Assembly (NCBI RefSeq): GCF_040151475.1
Contig: NZ_JBDKWG010000151.1
Location: forward strand, 124,001-188,000
Direction of reading: 5' to 3'
DNA length: 64,000 nucleotides
DNA from: CAXBNB01 sp040151475
GTDB taxonomy: Bacteria; Bacteroidota; Bacteroidia; Cytophagales; Cyclobacteriaceae
The first letter of the stretch is position 1. Each line of letters begins with the position of its first letter. Below the pieces are notes generated by a model. The model did not search any database, was not told the DNA's origin, and saw only the letters and a list, made by a program, of their open reading frames with translations. The position numbers and the translations under genes are program-made. Below, one piece after another: positions 62,348-64,000 of the stretch.

Positions 62348-64000
62348 TTAATCAAAAAACAACCATCGACATCCAATGTCGAATATTTTTTTCTGTCCCG
62401 GATAAAACGGAGTAGCAAAATACCCATTGTCAGGAGGTTGATTGACATGGGTCATTTTTACAAAAATTCTTAACTTTTTAGCCTGGAAATTCAGAAATAC
62501 ATCTGCCGCAGCATACGCCTTCATTTCAAACTCATTTTGCAAATAAAATTGCTGAATGACAGGATCGTAGTAGTTTGCATAATACGCCGATTGCCAACGC
62601 ACATTTATCCCAATCTGAATGGGCATGTAATCATTAAACCAAACGCTTTCATAATACCAACGGCTGCTACCAAGCAAATCCGGCACTCTGAATACTCCTG
62701 ATCCGCCTCCTGCAAGCAGGGTATAATTCACCTGATTGTCCAAATGAAAATGTTTTCCTAAATTCAAATCCGCCCTAACCGAATATCGGTTGATGATCGC
62801 AGTAGAAGAGGATTGAGAAGGTGCTTTGTCGGTATTGAAAAATACATACTGGTCAATGCTGGTGATGGAAACTTTTGGTTCGATAGACAAAAATGAAAAA
62901 TCATATTTTGCAGAACCTTCTATGCTGTTGACAATGATTGGGTCAAAATCATTGGACCATTCGAAATGATTGCCAAGATATTGCTCCGACAAAAACGAAG
63001 GATTGTAAATCGCACTGGTATAAGAAGCGTTTACATATTTATTTTGAAGAAATCCTTTCAAATAATATTGTCCCCCATCCAAAATCTCAACATTTCCACC
63101 TACAATATTATTATCAGTGATAAACAGCTTGATATCACCTCCCAGATAAGTTTCACCTGTATGTCCAAAAGGATCAGAATAAACATACCTGTAATTGATG
63201 TCTCTTCTTTTTAAATAAGCACTATAGAATAAGCGATTAGACAGCTTGCCCTTCATGCCGAATTCATTGGTAAATTCATTAAAAGTAGCTGCATCAAGGG
63301 TAGAGTCAGACCTGATAAATATATTATCAAAATAATCTTTGTCGCTTGTAGTTCCAGAAAGAGGATAATCATTGAATTCATTTTTGATACTCTTTTTATC
63401 CATTTTATGATAGACCTGAAAAAATGGCTTCACCGTGTACTGTTGGTACGCATGAAAATTTACTCTTGAATCCTTACTCTGTGCATTCACAAGGCTAATG
63501 GGTGCATCTGCATATTGAAAAAACTCCAGTTCCTCGGCATCTAATGGCAAATTTACCCCACCTGTTTCACGAACGGCATGTTCAAAACGAAGGGCATGAA
63601 ACAACAGCGTATAATTTTTCTTTTTTGATTCGTAATAGGTGTAAATATCCAAAATGGAAGACCTTGTATTGTTATTGTCTCCGGTCAACGCAACCTCACC
63701 TACTTGCCGTTTTGAAGACATTTTATAAATATCAAACCCAACATTCCAATTTGGTTTTACATTTCTGGAAAAATTAAAATTAACTTCAGATCGTCCATTG
63801 CCACCAAAGACCACATTCAAATCCATATAAGGGGATTTTGTATCATAATACCTGAACTCCTCCGGATTGAGCATATAAGGATCATAGGCACTGAACCCTG
63901 ATGTCCTGCCTATAGTTCTGGGAACGGAATAGAACACAGGGTTCATTGCCGTGCCGTTTACACCCAAATCCTGATAATAGACAGATGTCTTTTTGATTAC
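62348..64000 (-). CDS. Putative porin (5' end outside window)
   Basis: The frame is open from 64000 to the stop at 62348, giving at least 550 residues, so the true start lies outside. It is a beta-barrel protein of the Bacteroidota putative-porin type, with an N-terminal part MNPVFYSVPRTIGRTSGFSA and alternating aromatic strands throughout (YDTKSPYMDLNVVFGGN, IGINVRWQSAYYANYYDPVI), ending in the outer-membrane-type strand DIGCRWLFFD with C-terminal aromatic residues. It probably forms an outer-membrane channel. MiaE follows at 11 bp. Confidence 0.82.
   Translation of the reverse strand, partial: VIKKTSVYYQDLGVNGTAMNPVFYSVPRTIGRTSGFSAYDPYMLNPEEFRYYDTKSPYMDLNVVFGGNGRSEVNFNFSRNVKPNWNVGFDIYKMSSKRQVGEVALTGDNNNTRSSILDIYTYYESKKKNYTLLFHALRFEHAVRETGGVNLPLDAEELEFFQYADAPISLVNAQSKDSRVNFHAYQQYTVKPFFQVYHKMDKKSIKNEFNDYPLSGTTSDKDYFDNIFIRSDSTLDAATFNEFTNEFGMKGKLSNRLFYSAYLKRRDINYRYVYSDPFGHTGETYLGGDIKLFITDNNIVGGNVEILDGGQYYLKGFLQNKYVNASYTSAIYNPSFLSEQYLGNHFEWSNDFDPIIVNSIEGSAKYDFSFLSIEPKVSITSIDQYVFFNTDKAPSQSSSTAIINRYSVRADLNLGKHFHLDNQVNYTLLAGGGSGVFRVPDLLGSSRWYYESVWFNDYMPIQIGINVRWQSAYYANYYDPVIQQFYLQNEFEMKAYAAADVFLNFQAKKLRIFVKMTHVNQPPDNGYFATPFYPGQKKIFDIGCRWLFFD

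Noticed and set aside
1..64000. CRISPR arrays, tRNA or rRNA genes, riboswitches, complete insertion sequences
   Set aside because: Read for regularly spaced repeats, cloverleaf-like stretches and DDE transposase motifs; none was convincing by eye, though a covariance-model scan could still find a small RNA.

Overview
The window looks like a chromosomal piece of a low-GC, Gram-negative Bacteroidota, most likely of the order Cytophagales (inference). Supporting signs are a T9SS type A C-terminal sorting domain, a UpxY/NusG-type antiterminator at the head of a polysaccharide locus, a class III (Bacteroidetes/Firmicutes-type) fructose-1,6-bisphosphatase, a DUF3127 protein, and two promoters that match the Bacteroidetes -33/-7 consensus. 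I found no rRNA, tRNA, CRISPR array or complete transposase.

Positions 1 to about 32,250 hold one long, almost unidirectional (- strand) surface-polysaccharide locus. It is transcribed leftward from a regulatory head: a winged-helix/nucleotidyltransferase-like regulator, then a UpxY antiterminator. Next come a MntA/HepT pair, the ABC exporter (wzm and wzt) with inserted accessory genes between its two subunits, and then the sugar genes. These are three methyl- or acyl-transfer genes, a GtrB-like polyisoprenyl-phosphate glycosyltransferase, a dTDP-Fuc4NAc-type aminotransferase and acetyltransferase, a GT-C-like membrane protein, a second DegT-type aminotransferase, a WbqC-like protein and a sulfotransferase. 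The far end has about ten glycosyltransferases, GDP-mannose 4,6-dehydratase, a GDP-mannose 3,5-epimerase-like enzyme, an O-fucosyltransferase-like enzyme and further methyltransferases. The product is probably an acetylated, methylated and sulfated heteropolysaccharide, exported by an ABC route. No Wzx, Wzy or initiating phosphoglycosyltransferase is visible here.

Positions 25.5-30.5 kb are the most unusual part. Between wzm and wzt lie an AlbA/HATPase regulator gene, a 5' fragment duplicated from wzt, and a frameshifted PIN-toxin gene with a small partner. Three copies of one perfect palindrome sit at the module boundaries. Immediately downstream of wzt is a decayed fragment of a DegT aminotransferase gene, related to the intact copy 7 kb away. 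The wzt gene itself changes base composition between its ATPase and cargo-binding halves. I read this as a recombination hotspot at which the polysaccharide cassette is exchanged.

Positions 32.6-64 kb are mostly housekeeping. They include a lone glycosyltransferase, transketolase, class III FBPase, glycerate kinase, an ABC ATPase, the murein-recycling ligase Mpl, a DnaQ-like exonuclease, a thioredoxin-like protein, DNA polymerase IV, D-Ala-D-Ala ligase, a PASTA protein and a T9SS cargo protein. These are followed by the carboxynorspermidine pathway pair, a cytochrome c, a YceI protein, a radical SAM protein, a cyclophilin, a response regulator, a BamA/TamA-like barrel, AspS, TadA, superoxide dismutase and MiaE. 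The last gene is a truncated porin. Several convergent pairs are separated by hairpins, including a 153-bp inverted-repeat element that fills the whole gap between transketolase and FBPase.
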